From Hemileia vastatrix (taxonomy: Eukaryota > Basidiomycota > Pucciniomycetes > Pucciniales > Zaghouaniaceae): a stretch of 64,000 nucleotides of DNA. The position numbers were made by a program, and so were the translations under genes. The stretch lies in NCBI GenBank assembly GCA_030280995.1, contig JASXTE010000014.1, positions 9,898,656 through 9,962,655 of the forward strand, read 5' to 3'. Under the pieces are notes generated by a model. It did not search any database, was not told the DNA's origin, and worked only from the letters and a program-made list of their open reading frames with translations. Of this stretch, positions 48,270-57,586 are shown one piece after another (position 1 is the first letter of the stretch; every line of letters starts with the position of its first letter).

Positions 48270-51200
48270 ATGGCCTCCAATCAGGATTCAAGTAAGGTTA
48301 TGGTCACCCCTCTCACTGACGAATCCTATGACACCTGGGAACACATTATGCGTCTTCACTTTGAAGTTCTGGATCTTTTTGGCATTGTTTCTGGACAAGT
48401 CCCTGCCCCTGTTCCTCACAATGATGGTTCACCTTCAGACGCTGAAATCAAAGCTCAACTTGCTTTATGGATCAAAAATGACACCAGGTGCAGGTATGAA
48501 ATCATCACCAGACTGGATGATGTTAACAAGAAGCTGGTCAACACTTGCCACACCTCTGCTCAAATGTGGTCTGTTCTTGCAAGAAGACACGCCAGCAATA
48601 AAGTTGGATCACGGATTTCTCACTTTCTCTCTATGGTTACTCTTTCTCTTTCTGAAGGAGGAGACCCCAAAACTCATGTTGATGCATTCAAAGGCATTAA
48701 CTTCCATATGATCCGTTCTGGGCTCATCATTCCCCAGGAAATTCTTATTTATCTCTTTTTTGCCACTCTTCCACCCTCCTTCAAACATTGGCGTGGTTTG
48801 CTCACCAGAGACAGACAGGAAATTGATCACCTGCATCTGGATGATGTTTTATCTTCTTTCCTGGATTACGCTGCTGATGACAAAGTTGTTGATGAATTTC
48901 ACAATGCTATGTCAAATGTCAATGCTCACTCTGCCTCAGCTAAATCATCAAAATCATCCAAATCCAAGGCACGCAGCAAACTCTCATGTTCTGTTCACGG
49001 TCAAAATGTTGGACATGATGACAATCATTGCTTTGTTCAACATCCTGAACTCCGTCCCAAGAAGAACCAAGCCAACTCAGCTGCCCCATCAAAGGACAAT
49101 TCCAACAAAGCAACTCCTGTTCCCCCTCCTCAGGAAGAACAACCTGATGTCACGGCCAATTGTGCTTTTGTCTTCCCTTCTGATGAAGAATTTCTTTTTA
49201 CAGCTGTTGCCTGTTTGTCTGAAAAATCAAATTCTGACTGCATTATCAACGCTTCTGCTTCCATGGCTTCTCATTCCTCAAACCTTTCTCCAATTATTGA
49301 TTCTGGGGCCAGCTGTCATATGTTTAACAACAGAGACAGTTTTATCAGTTTTCAACCTGTCAACATTCGAATTCAACTTGCTGGTATTGGGAAATCAATC
49401 TATGCAACTGGAAAAGGAACTGTTGCTGCTTCTGGAGGAATGGAAGGAAAAGTTTTCTTTTCTGATGCTCTTTATGTCCCTGATCTTGGAAGGAATCTCA
49501 TCTCCCTGGGACGTCTTTGGAGAACTGGTTGTCTTCTCATCCCTGCACCAGTTAATCCTACATCAAACTTCATTATTTCACGTAATGGAAAGAATTATAT
49601 GGGAGGAGTCATCTCCAATTCATTATTTGAAGTTTCTGTGGTTCCACAAGGCATGTCTCCCCCTAATTCCTCAGCTCTCTATGCAAAAGCTTCAAGTCAG
49701 TCTCTAACTCTCTGGCACAACAGATTAGGACATCCCTACGCCCCATATATTCAAAAACTTTTTAATGGAATGGCATCTGATGTATCTAGTTCTAGTTTGT
49801 CTGACTCTGAAATGCATTTTTGTGAACCGTGTGTGTTGGGTAAACAAACCCATGCTTCCTTTCCTGGCCAGTTGCCTGTTGCCAAAAATCCTCTTGAAGT
49901 TATCCACACGGATTTATCTGGGAAAATTCAGCCTCCTTCTTTTGATGGTTCTCAGTATTACCTTAAGTTCACTGATCAGGCCACTTCATACCGTCATGTT
50001 TACCTTCTTTCCTCAAAAGCCCAAGTATTCAAATATTTCTTGGAATATAAGGCATCTGTAGAGCTGCAATCTGGCTTTAAAATCAAAAAGCTTGTTTGTG
50101 ACGGTGGTGGTGAGTATATCAACTCTAGTCTGGTCAACTTTCTTAAACAACATGGCATTGCTCTTCAAGTTACGGCTCCTTACACTCCCCAACAAAATCC
50201 AATTTCTGAGAGAGGAAACCGTATTACCACTGAAAAATCCAAAACCATGATGTTTCATTCTAATGCACCAATTCACCTATGGTCTGAAGCAGTTAAAACA
50301 GCAGTATATCTTGAAAACAGATTACCAACCAAAGCTCTTCAAAACAAATCAACTCCTTTTGAAGCCTGGAATAAATCCAAACCCAGAGTTTCACACCTCA
50401 GAGTTTTTGGTTGTGCTTGCTATGCTTTCCTTGATAAACATCAACGTCCTGGAAAGTTTTCAGCTAATGCCAGAAAGTGTGTCATGCTTGGATATGAAGT
50501 TGGAACAACAAATTATCGTGTTTGGGACCTTGAGCTTAAAAAGATTGTTATTGCCAAATCTGTGGCCTTCAATGAAAATTTCTTCCCCTTTCTTGACTCC
50601 AGATTTAAGCGCCCTCAATGGTCACAACTGATGAAGCAAATTCCAGATCAAATTCATGACAGTCAACCACTTCCAACACCTGGCCTTTCCTTTTCTCCAG
50701 CTCAATCTCCTTCTGAGTCTCCAACTCCTGATCCATCCTCAGGAAACACTTCTGATTCACATTCTGAAGATAATTCTTCTTCTTCTTCCTCTGATTTTCA
50801 CATGTCAGGCACACCTTCCAATTCAACTCCTTGTCCTTCACCTGGCCACTTAACAAGATTACCTCATTCCAATGTCCCAGATGAAGAAGGTTCCAGTCAA
50901 TCTGATCCATCATATTCATCAATTGAGCCAGACAATCCAGCAGATCCTGATTATGTTCCCTCATCACAATCCCCCAGTTATTCTGACAACTCTTCAGCTG
51001 AAACATCCACTCCTGAACATTTACGTCAGATTTATTATGATCATTATCAACATGATTCCTACTCTGATTCTCCTGATCCTCTTGGGTTATATGCAGCAAA
51101 TGCCTTTGCTTTCTCTCTAGAAGCTCCCTTGCTAGCTCATGAAATTCCTGAACCCCAGTGTTATAAGCAAGCAATCTATTCCAAATATTCAGCAGAATGG

Positions 51201-52748
51201 GCAGAGGCTGTGAAACATGAACATCAAGCACTTCAGCGTTGTAACACTTGGAAAATTGTTCCCAGGCCTGAAAAAGCTAATGTAATTGGCTGCAGGTGGG
51301 TTTTCAGGGTTAAACCTAATGCTGATGGTGGTGTTTCCAAGTTCAAAGCCCGTTGTGTAGCAAAAGGATATTCTCAAATCCTAGGAATAGATTTTCATGA
51401 AACTTTTGCACCCACTGGACGGATCACTTCTCTCAGGACCATTCTTTCTTTAGCAGCTTATTTTGACTGGGATGTTCATCAAATGGATGTAGTGGCAGCT
51501 TTTCTCCAGGGAAACTTAAATGAAACTGTTTATATGGAACAGCCTGAAGGAACATTAACTGCTGGAAATGAAGGTAAAGTTTGCCAATTGTTGCGTCCTC
51601 TTTATGGCATCAAACAAGCTCCCTTTTGCTGGAATTCACGTATAAATGACTACTTGTGCAAGCTCAACTTCTCCCCCCTTAAGTGTGATCAGTGTGTGTA
51701 TGTTTGGAGAAACAAATCACAAATCTGTATCATTTATCTTCATGTTGATGATATGGTCATTACTGGTAATCATTTTCTTTGGTTCAAAGAAAAAATCAAA
51801 ACTGAATTTGAGATGGATGATCTTGGTCCTGCCACTTGGATTTTGGGAATGCGTCTCACCAGGAACAGAACAGCACGTACTCTTTCTTTATCACAAGATT
51901 CTTATGCTGAAAAAGTTTTGTCCAACTGGAATATGGCCAACTGTAATCCCTGTCTTACTCCCTTATCCCCAAATGATTATCCTGTCAAAGCAACCAGTGA
52001 AGAAATTGCTGAATTCAATGCTCTGAAAATCAATTACCGCTCTGCTATTGGTGCACTCAACTATTTGTCAGTTGCAACAAGACCTGATCTCTCTTTTGCA
52101 GTTGGTGCATTATCTCAACATCTCATTGAACCAGGTATCAAACACTGGCTTGCTGTCAAACACACTTTCAGATATCTGCGTGCCACTTCATCATCATCTC
52201 TCACTTTTGGAGGAAAATGCCCAATTCCAAATCATCCATCACTCTGTCCACTTATTTACTCTGACACTGATTATGCTGGGGATCCTGATACCAGGCGCTC
52301 AACTGGAGGGTATGTTGCCATACTCAATGGAGGAGCTATTTCCTGGAGTTCTAAAAAGCAGCAAGTTGTCACTATCTCTAGTACTGAAGCTGAGTTCAGA
52401 GGCATTGTGGATGCTGGATGTGAAGCAATCTGGCTGACTAAATTACTTACTTCCTTCAATATTCCTAAGTCACCTTCACCTTTAATCCTTGCTGACAATG
52501 CCAGTTCCATTTCACAATGCAAGGATTCACTCAGATACCGTCAAAGATCAAAACATGTGGACACTCAACTTTGTTGGATTACTGAAAGCATCAACAAAAA
52601 TCATTTTCAGCTTCAACACATTTCAACTGAACACATGGTGGCTGATCTTCTTACAAAATCTTTAGGAAAAGTCAAGCTGTCTTATCTCCTCAAACTCATG
52701 GGTCTGATATTAAGGGGGGGTGTTGAAATTTCTGCCTCTAATACCTGA
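48270..52748 (+). CDS. Copia-1b Gag-Pol polyprotein (1492 aa, intact)
   Basis: This polyprotein should form particles, copy the element RNA and integrate the DNA. The start is ATG 48270, the first ATG after a short leader and conserved in Copia-1a, 1c and 1d. Domains: Copia-type Gag (residues about 1-230); a CHHC-like knuckle C-x2-H-x5-H-x4-C near 239-255; protease DSGASCH near 344; pre-integrase HHCC finger about 482-535; integrase core with HTDLSG near 548, CDGGGEY near 611 and an E 36 residues further on (DD35E); a Ser/Pro-rich linker about 790-930; RT from about 990 with VDDM near 1156; RNase H with YSDTDYAG near 1328. No stop or frameshift is present. The last nine codons are inside the 3' LTR. 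Gag and Pol are in one frame, so the Gag:Pol ratio must be set otherwise. Confidence 0.96.
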   Translation: MASNQDSSKVMVTPLTDESYDTWEHIMRLHFEVLDLFGIVSGQVPAPVPHNDGSPSDAEIKAQLALWIKNDTRCRYEIITRLDDVNKKLVNTCHTSAQMWSVLARRHASNKVGSRISHFLSMVTLSLSEGGDPKTHVDAFKGINFHMIRSGLIIPQEILIYLFFATLPPSFKHWRGLLTRDRQEIDHLHLDDVLSSFLDYAADDKVVDEFHNAMSNVNAHSASAKSSKSSKSKARSKLSCSVHGQNVGHDDNHCFVQHPELRPKKNQANSAAPSKDNSNKATPVPPPQEEQPDVTANCAFVFPSDEEFLFTAVACLSEKSNSDCIINASASMASHSSNLSPIIDSGASCHMFNNRDSFISFQPVNIRIQLAGIGKSIYATGKGTVAASGGMEGKVFFSDALYVPDLGRNLISLGRLWRTGCLLIPAPVNPTSNFIISRNGKNYMGGVISNSLFEVSVVPQGMSPPNSSALYAKASSQSLTLWHNRLGHPYAPYIQKLFNGMASDVSSSSLSDSEMHFCEPCVLGKQTHASFPGQLPVAKNPLEVIHTDLSGKIQPPSFDGSQYYLKFTDQATSYRHVYLLSSKAQVFKYFLEYKASVELQSGFKIKKLVCDGGGEYINSSLVNFLKQHGIALQVTAPYTPQQNPISERGNRITTEKSKTMMFHSNAPIHLWSEAVKTAVYLENRLPTKALQNKSTPFEAWNKSKPRVSHLRVFGCACYAFLDKHQRPGKFSANARKCVMLGYEVGTTNYRVWDLELKKIVIAKSVAFNENFFPFLDSRFKRPQWSQLMKQIPDQIHDSQPLPTPGLSFSPAQSPSESPTPDPSSGNTSDSHSEDNSSSSSSDFHMSGTPSNSTPCPSPGHLTRLPHSNVPDEEGSSQSDPSYSSIEPDNPADPDYVPSSQSPSYSDNSSAETSTPEHLRQIYYDHYQHDSYSDSPDPLGLYAANAFAFSLEAPLLAHEIPEPQCYKQAIYSKYSAEWAEAVKHEHQALQRCNTWKIVPRPEKANVIGCRWVFRVKPNADGGVSKFKARCVAKGYSQILGIDFHETFAPTGRITSLRTILSLAAYFDWDVHQMDVVAAFLQGNLNETVYMEQPEGTLTAGNEGKVCQLLRPLYGIKQAPFCWNSRINDYLCKLNFSPLKCDQCVYVWRNKSQICIIYLHVDDMVITGNHFLWFKEKIKTEFEMDDLGPATWILGMRLTRNRTARTLSLSQDSYAEKVLSNWNMANCNPCLTPLSPNDYPVKATSEEIAEFNALKINYRSAIGALNYLSVATRPDLSFAVGALSQHLIEPGIKHWLAVKHTFRYLRATSSSSLTFGGKCPIPNHPSLCPLIYSDTDYAGDPDTRRSTGGYVAILNGGAISWSSKKQQVVTISSTEAEFRGIVDAGCEAIWLTKLLTSFNIPKSPSPLILADNASSISQCKDSLRYRQRSKHVDTQLCWITESINKNHFQLQHISTEHMVADLLTKSLGKVKLSYLLKLMGLILRGGVEISASNT
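52711..52720 (+). promoter_or_regulatory. Copia-1b polypurine tract
   Basis: TAAGGGGGGG directly precedes the 3' LTR and would prime plus-strand DNA synthesis. It is also coding (Leu-Arg-Gly-Gly) in the gag-pol frame. Confidence 0.85.
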
Positions 52749-53636
52749 CCCATTCCTTACTCCAGCTTCTTACCATCGTCTCAAGTCATTCTCCTTGCTC
52801 ATATCCTCTTTTCCTGACCTTTTCCGCCGAGGAACTTCAAAGATACGAGCTCCAGCATCAAGAACAACATTTCTTTCCCACCCGGAGTCAATGTATTGAT
52901 TCTGGACCTCGAGGACGTGTTTCTTTACCTGGAGTGTGAATCTTTTCCCCGGCTGAGAACTTTTTCCTTGGATGTGAACCTGTCTCTTTTTCTGTATTGT
53001 AGTTTAATAGTTTTGTCGACGTCGTGTTAGTTTCTATTGTTTTAGATGGTGGACTTTGTCATATAATGAGGCCTCTCTTTGCCATTTCCGTTTTCCCCAT
53101 CCAAATCTTTTTCTTTCTCTTTTTCTCTATTCTCTTTATCCCTTTCACTGCTTCTTCCTGTCCACTGCTTTCCCTTTTGGCCGCATCTGACAGTCTTTGC
53201 ACTGTGTGGGGAGAATAGAGTCTTTTGTCCAGGTTCTTTCCTTTTCTTTTCTGTTATCTTTTCTCTAATTCTTTTAGTCCTAACCACAGCAGCTCACACT
53301 TGTGTCCCTTATAGTTTTAGCACACGCTTTGTTGTAGTTACTTGTTGTTGTAAGGTGCACAGTTGCTGATTGACCTGTGTTTAGGTATGTTTGTTTTTGC
53401 AATGAAATCCAAATCTTTTTCTTTCTCTTTTTCTCTATTCTCTTTATCCCTTTCACTGCTTCTTCCTGTCCACTGCTTTCCCTTTTGGCCGCATCTGACA
53501 GTCTTTGCACTGTGTGGGGAGAATAGAGTCTTTTGTCCAGTTTTAGCACACGCTTTGTTGTAGTTACTTGTTGTTGTAAGGTGCACAGTTGCTGATTGAC
53601 CTGTGTTTAGCTTTACTTTGTGCTAAAACTTCTACA
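52721..53636 (+). repeat. Copia-1b 3' LTR
   Basis: The LTR is 916 bp and identical to the 5' LTR except for one base seen by eye. It ends TTCTACA and is followed by the TTCCT duplication and Gypsy-A2 gag. Confidence 0.95.
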
Positions 53637-53655
53637 TTCCTGTCATTTCCACATC

Positions 53656-53719
53656 CTGCAGTATGTGAATTCTTTGTGTTAGCATAAGATTTTTTATGAC
53701 CAACTTTAGAAGAACTTAC
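53656..53719 (-). other. Predicted 64-nt intron in Gypsy-A2
   Basis: On the minus strand: donor GTAAGT at 53719, branch site GCTAAC, acceptor CTGCAG ending at 53656. It corresponds exactly to 20512-20575 in A1. Confidence 0.7.
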
Positions 53720-53794
53720 AGTGTCAGCATCATAGTCAATTTCTATCTCATCCACTTGCATGTTATCCATTTTTTCTGCCAAATTGTTGGACAT

Positions 53795-54479
53795 ACTAGT
53801 GGGAAGATTTATATTTTACTTTGTACTTTATAAAAAAATAATCAAAGTTAGTCAATAATTGCTCCAAATAATATAAAAAAATTTTTTAATTAATTAAATT
53901 ATAGAAAAAATAACTTTCAATATAAAGTAATAATTAAAAAATTAATTTTTTAAAAAAATGGATTGCAAGTTTAAATTGGGAATAACAAGTAAGTTAATTC
54001 AACCAATTAATTACCAATATTAAATATGGCAATATATTGGGACTAAGCACAATGTACTTTTAAGTCAACCAAAATTAACAATAATTAATAATAAAAAAAA
54101 TTAAATTAATAATTCAATTTGTATTAATAATAATGTCAATTCTTCTAGGACTAAGAGGATTTAACACTCTATAATGGTCAACTAGGAAAAAATTTTTAAA
54201 AATTGAACACTTACACTCAGTGAATCAGCAATTAAGCCACAATCACTGTTATTGCAATAAAAATATAGTAATATGAGTGAGAGGCGCAAAGGTGAACTTA
54301 CTATAGTGATCGAAAAATCACTTCAAAATAATATAAAAATTAATATTATATAAACCTAAGATGTCGAACCCAAGTTCGAAACACAGTCGCGGCAAAAGTT
54401 TCGTTTTACTAGGTAGTCCGTGCGTTTTGTCGTTCGTCGCCAGGCTCGATCGTCGTCGTCGTTTGGAAAGGCCCTCAGT
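53795..54479 (-). other. Gypsy-A2 leader and primer region
   Basis: This non-coding leader is collinear with A1 and C. The probable primer site ACTGAGGGCCTTTCC (minus strand) lies just inside the LTR. A candidate leader-intron donor GTAAGTTC is at 54301, and GACTAAC with a T-rich run is near 53830-53850. The small ORF at 54361-54573 is not supported. Confidence 0.7.
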
Positions 54480-55602
54480 TGTCGGCCGGTCGTCTAGAAG
54501 AAGGAAAGAGAGGAGGAGAAGGAGGAAAGGAGTATGGGTAATAAAACAAATAAAATTTAATAAAATTATTTAATTTATTGAGAGAAGGCAACGATGAGTG
54601 AGCTGAGAAGAGACAACAATTTGGTTTTATAAATATTAATATTATTTAAGTAAGAATTCTGCGCGGCAACCAATATAATTACTATCAGACTTAAAGCAAC
54701 CTTTAAATTGTTATATAAAATTTTAATTAGAATTTTATTACTAATAAAAAGAATATAAACGTAATATAAAAATTGTATTTAATTTGTTGAGTGTATAATA
54801 AGTGATAAGGCTACAGGGGATTATCCAAGGCCCTTTTATAGGCAATAGGTCCTCTGAAGCGCTACTATATCAGTAAATACAATGATTAGAAAGGAATAAA
54901 ACAAACATATCAAAAGAGTAAATGAAACATAACAATATAGAGAAAAACATGAAACAAATAATTAAAAGCCCAATTAAGAATCCAATTTCCCCGCCATTAA
55001 TCCCCAAATCAGTAAGTGACAATAGTAAATAACTAAACAAGATTGGAAACATAGGAACTATGCGAAATATAATTCCCAACAGATGGTACATTCTGATTAG
55101 AGGACATTTTAAGTGAAACAAAAAATAATTTGACGCAACAAAACAAGCAATTAATCTCAATTTAGTCCAAATTAATTTATTTGTTTTTTCTAACACAATT
55201 AAGGGTCAAAAGAAGCGTCCTTAATAATTGTTTAGTATCATATGAGAGGTATTAGTTAATATATAAATTTAATTAATTAATTTAAATATATTATAAATCA
55301 AATTTACACTTGTAATTATAATATATGTTTTTTAATTAATTAAATATAAATTTTTAATTATTAAATACATAAAAATGCGCCATTATTTGTAGAATATATT
55401 ATATCATGCTCAATTTAATTGTATATAAAAATATATATAACCAATAAATTTAATGTAACATTTGTATATAATAAAATTCTTATATAATTTCATTATGTAA
55501 TAAAATATTAAGTTATATTCATTAAATACAAGTCTTACTCACTCTTTAAGGTTTTATAATTTATATATCATTTACTGGACTCCTGGAATAGCCTGGCTGA
55601 CA
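54480..55602 (-). repeat. Gypsy-A2 5' LTR
   Basis: The LTR is 1123 bp, TGTCAGCC at 55602 to CCGACA at 54480. The TATA box TATAAAAG (minus strand) is at 54833-54840. It is nearly identical to the 3' LTR. Confidence 0.94.
54833..54840 (-). promoter_or_regulatory. TATA box in Gypsy-A2 5' LTR
   Basis: TATAAAAG downstream of the conserved GCGCTTCAGAGG block, equivalent to 21712-21719 in A1. Confidence 0.65.
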
Positions 55603-57586
55603 GGTTATATATATTTTTATATATACAATTAAATTAAGCATAATATAATATATTCTACAAATAATGGCGCATTTTTATGTATTTAATAATTATAAATTTA
55701 TATTTAATTAATTAAAAATTATATATGATAATTATAAGTGTAAAATTGACTTATAATATAATTAAATTAATTATTTAAATTTATATAATAAATAACATCT
55801 TTCATATAGTATTAAACAATAATTAATGGCGCTTCTTTTGACCCTTAAATTGTGTCAGGAAGAAAATCAAATAAATTATAATACTTATTTTATAAAATAG
55901 TATTATAAATTCTCAAATTAAATTAATTAATTGTTTCAGTTAAACTAGTTATTAAATTACATAGTGAAAACAATTAATAAATATTAATTTACACTGAATT
56001 AAAATGATTGCATGCCTTGTTACGTCAAAACATGTTATTTGTTTCACTTAGAAATGCTGAAAACAGATTGTAATACTTGTTTTGATTTGTTTTTCCCATA
56101 GTTCTTAGATCACAGGGTTGTTTAGTTACTCATTATTTTGTATTAACTGATTTGGGAAATTTGGGATGGGAATTTTATATTCTTAATTGGGATTCTTATT
56201 ATTTTTCGTATAATTTTCTCTTAATTACTATGTTACAAATGTCTTCTTTTATCTTCTTGTTTTACTTCATTACTATTTTGTATATAGTCACTTGTAGCGC
56301 TTCAGAGGACCCATTGCCTATAAAAGGGCCTTGGATAATCCCCTGAAGAAGTATCACTTATTACACACTCAACAATTTAAAAATAAAATTATTACGCTTA
56401 TTATTATTTTTATTAGTATTAAATTCTAATTAAAAATTCTAAATAACAATTTAAAGGTTGCCTTAAGTCTGATAGTAATTATAGTGTTTGCCGCGCAGAA
56501 CTCTTACTTAAATAATATTAAATATTAATAAAACCAATTTGTTGTCACCTCTCAAATCACTCGTCGTTGCTTTCTCTCAAATAAATTAAATAATTTCAAT
56601 TGTTTTTATTTCTTTTATTTCTAAACTACTATCTCCTTCTTGTCCTCCTCTCTTTTCTTCCCTCTTCTCTTATATCTTCTAGACGACTGACCGACATGCT
56701 GATTAACCTGTGTTTAGCTTTCCTCTGTGCTAAAACTCCTTCAGCTAGTAAAAAGAAAAGGAATCAATACATGTATAAAAATATATAAGTGTAAATAAAT
56801 TGTAATAATGTAAGTGATGCAGCTTAACGGGGTTCCCAAGGCCCTTATATAGCCAAGGGGCTCTCTGAAGCGCCACAAAAGTAAATACAATAATTTATGA
56901 GTAAATTTAAGGGGTGAGAAATCAAAAATGTACTAATTTGTTAAAATGCAGTAGTCAATATTTCACCAGTGTTAATTCCCCCTGGATATTACACATAAAT
57001 AAGTACAAGACATATAAAAAATAACTAATGTAATTTAAAATAAGTATTATGCAGTACTATTTTAAAGTGGAATGTAATATATTACTAGTTTAATTCATAC
57101 AATTAATATAAGTAATTATTTTAGATTAAAATATGATAATGTAATTAGTTTAAATGTTTTAATAAATTTAATTACATAATTTTGAGCCACAGAAGCACCC
57201 AAAAATCAGGGATAATAATTTATAAATTATTATAAGGGTCTAATAATTAATTAATATTATTATAAGTCAACATTTTGCCTTATAAGTATAATATAATATT
57301 ATAATTAATTAATTATTATTTTATAATTATTTAAATACATAAAAATGGGCCCAATGTTTTATAGAATATAATCTAATTTATGTTTATTTTAATAGTATAT
57401 AATTAATAAAATAATAAAATAAATATAACCCTTATTTTAATTTTATTTAATAAGGTAATTTGTACTTAATTTTATTATGCAATATAATATTTATTTATAT
57501 ATATAAAAAGCATAAATTTTAGCCCTCTTTCAGGTCCAATAACTTAACATAAGTTTTACTGGGCTCCTGGTACAGCCTGGCTGATA

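Larger units (their letters stand above)
47196..53636 (+). mobile_element. Copia-1b, intact young Ty1/Copia element
   Basis: The 6441-bp element is flanked by TTCCT at 47191-47195 and 53637-53641. The LTRs are 47196-48111 and 52721-53636, 916 bp each; I find one difference between them (C at 47775, T in the equivalent place near 53300). It has a primer site, a single uninterrupted 1492-codon gag-pol frame and a polypurine tract. Every part needed for an autonomous element appears to be present, so it may be active. It is the last arrival in the deepest part of the nest. Confidence 0.96.
41181..53794 (-). pseudogene. Gypsy-A2 Gag-Pol, split by Copia-1b, one nonsense codon
   Basis: Gag starts at ATG 53792-53794. 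It runs to 53637, is interrupted by Copia-1b, and continues in the same frame from 47190 to 41181 (2055 codons in all). The order is: Ser-rich region, coiled coil, capsid-like domain, zinc knuckle near 44990-45030, protease DSGAGGS near 44680-44700, RT, RNase H (LYTDAS near 43185), integrase zinc finger near 42330-42480 and DDE core (SDRDPKF near 42075, then HPQTDGLAER), and a chromodomain near 41190-41345. The only nonsense codon is TAG at 43620-43622, replacing the Tyr of the RT active-site YIDD box. Before Copia-1b arrived this copy was one base away from an open polyprotein. Confidence 0.93.
46667..53794 (-). pseudogene. Gypsy-A2 ORF1, spliced/overprinted, split by Copia-1b
   Basis: Exon 1 is 53794-53720 and the intron 53656-53719. 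Exon 2 begins at 53655, is interrupted by Copia-1b, and continues from 47190 to the stop at 46667-46669. The intron and the stop in ATGGTAA correspond to A1 and C. The coiled-coil and Pro/Gln-rich parts remain open in this frame. This is a third independent copy of the dual-coding arrangement. Confidence 0.58.
40009..55602 (-). mobile_element. Gypsy-A2, complete chromovirus-type element holding Copia-1b
   Basis: The element is flanked by GGTTA at 40004-40008 and 55603-55607. On the minus strand: 5' LTR 54480-55602, primer region, leader, gag-pol from 53794 to 41181 (interrupted at 53637/47190 by Copia-1b), polypurine tract, and 3' LTR 40009-41148. Without Copia-1b the gag-pol frame is 6168 nt, identical in length to A1. 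The LTRs differ by one 17-bp indel and about ten substitutions by eye. Confidence 0.95.
39844..56696 (+). repeat. Solo Gypsy LTR in Copia-1a, split by Gypsy-A2
   Basis: The LTR consists of 39844-40008 and 55608-56696, plus the GGTTA duplication. It starts TGTCAGCCAGGCTATTCC and ends GACCGACA, and is flanked by TGCTG on both sides. TATAAAAG is at 56317-56324 after GCGCTTCAGAGG. No internal Gypsy sequence belongs to it, so it is a solo LTR. Confidence 0.9.
33974..56743 (+). mobile_element. Copia-1a, complete Ty1/Copia element with nested insertions
   Basis: The element is flanked by GCTAG at 33969-33973 and 56744-56748. Its own parts are the 5' LTR 33974-34663, primer site, gag-pol 34822-39300, and a 3' LTR made of 39278-39843 and 56702-56743. 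About 16.9 kb of Gypsy and Copia sequence is nested in the 3' LTR. The 5' LTR is 690 bp and the 3' LTR 608 bp; the difference is mainly one internal segment between GTCCAG and CAGTTTTAGC. Confidence 0.94.
39278..56743 (+). repeat. Copia-1a 3' LTR, split by a solo Gypsy LTR
   Basis: The LTR consists of 39278-39843 and 56702-56743 (608 bp). TGCTG is duplicated at 39839-39843 and 56697-56701, and the LTR text resumes exactly (GATTAACCTGTG). It ends CTCCTTCA, the same as the 5' LTR. Confidence 0.93.
33719..57586 (-). repeat. Gypsy-B 5' LTR, split by Copia-1a
   Basis: The LTR consists of 33719-33973 and 56749-57586 (about 1.09 kb), separated by Copia-1a and its GCTAG duplication. On the minus strand it begins TATCAGCC at 57586 (TG changed to TA) and ends CCCGATA at 33719. 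It abuts Copia-2 gag at TTGTC (57587-57591). It matches the 3' LTR at 12939-23220, which is on the plus strand. Confidence 0.9.

Noticed and set aside
54361..54573. Arg-rich 70-aa ORF in the Gypsy-A2 leader and LTR
   Set aside because: It is antisense to the element, spans the LTR boundary, and is not kept as a frame in A1 or C.
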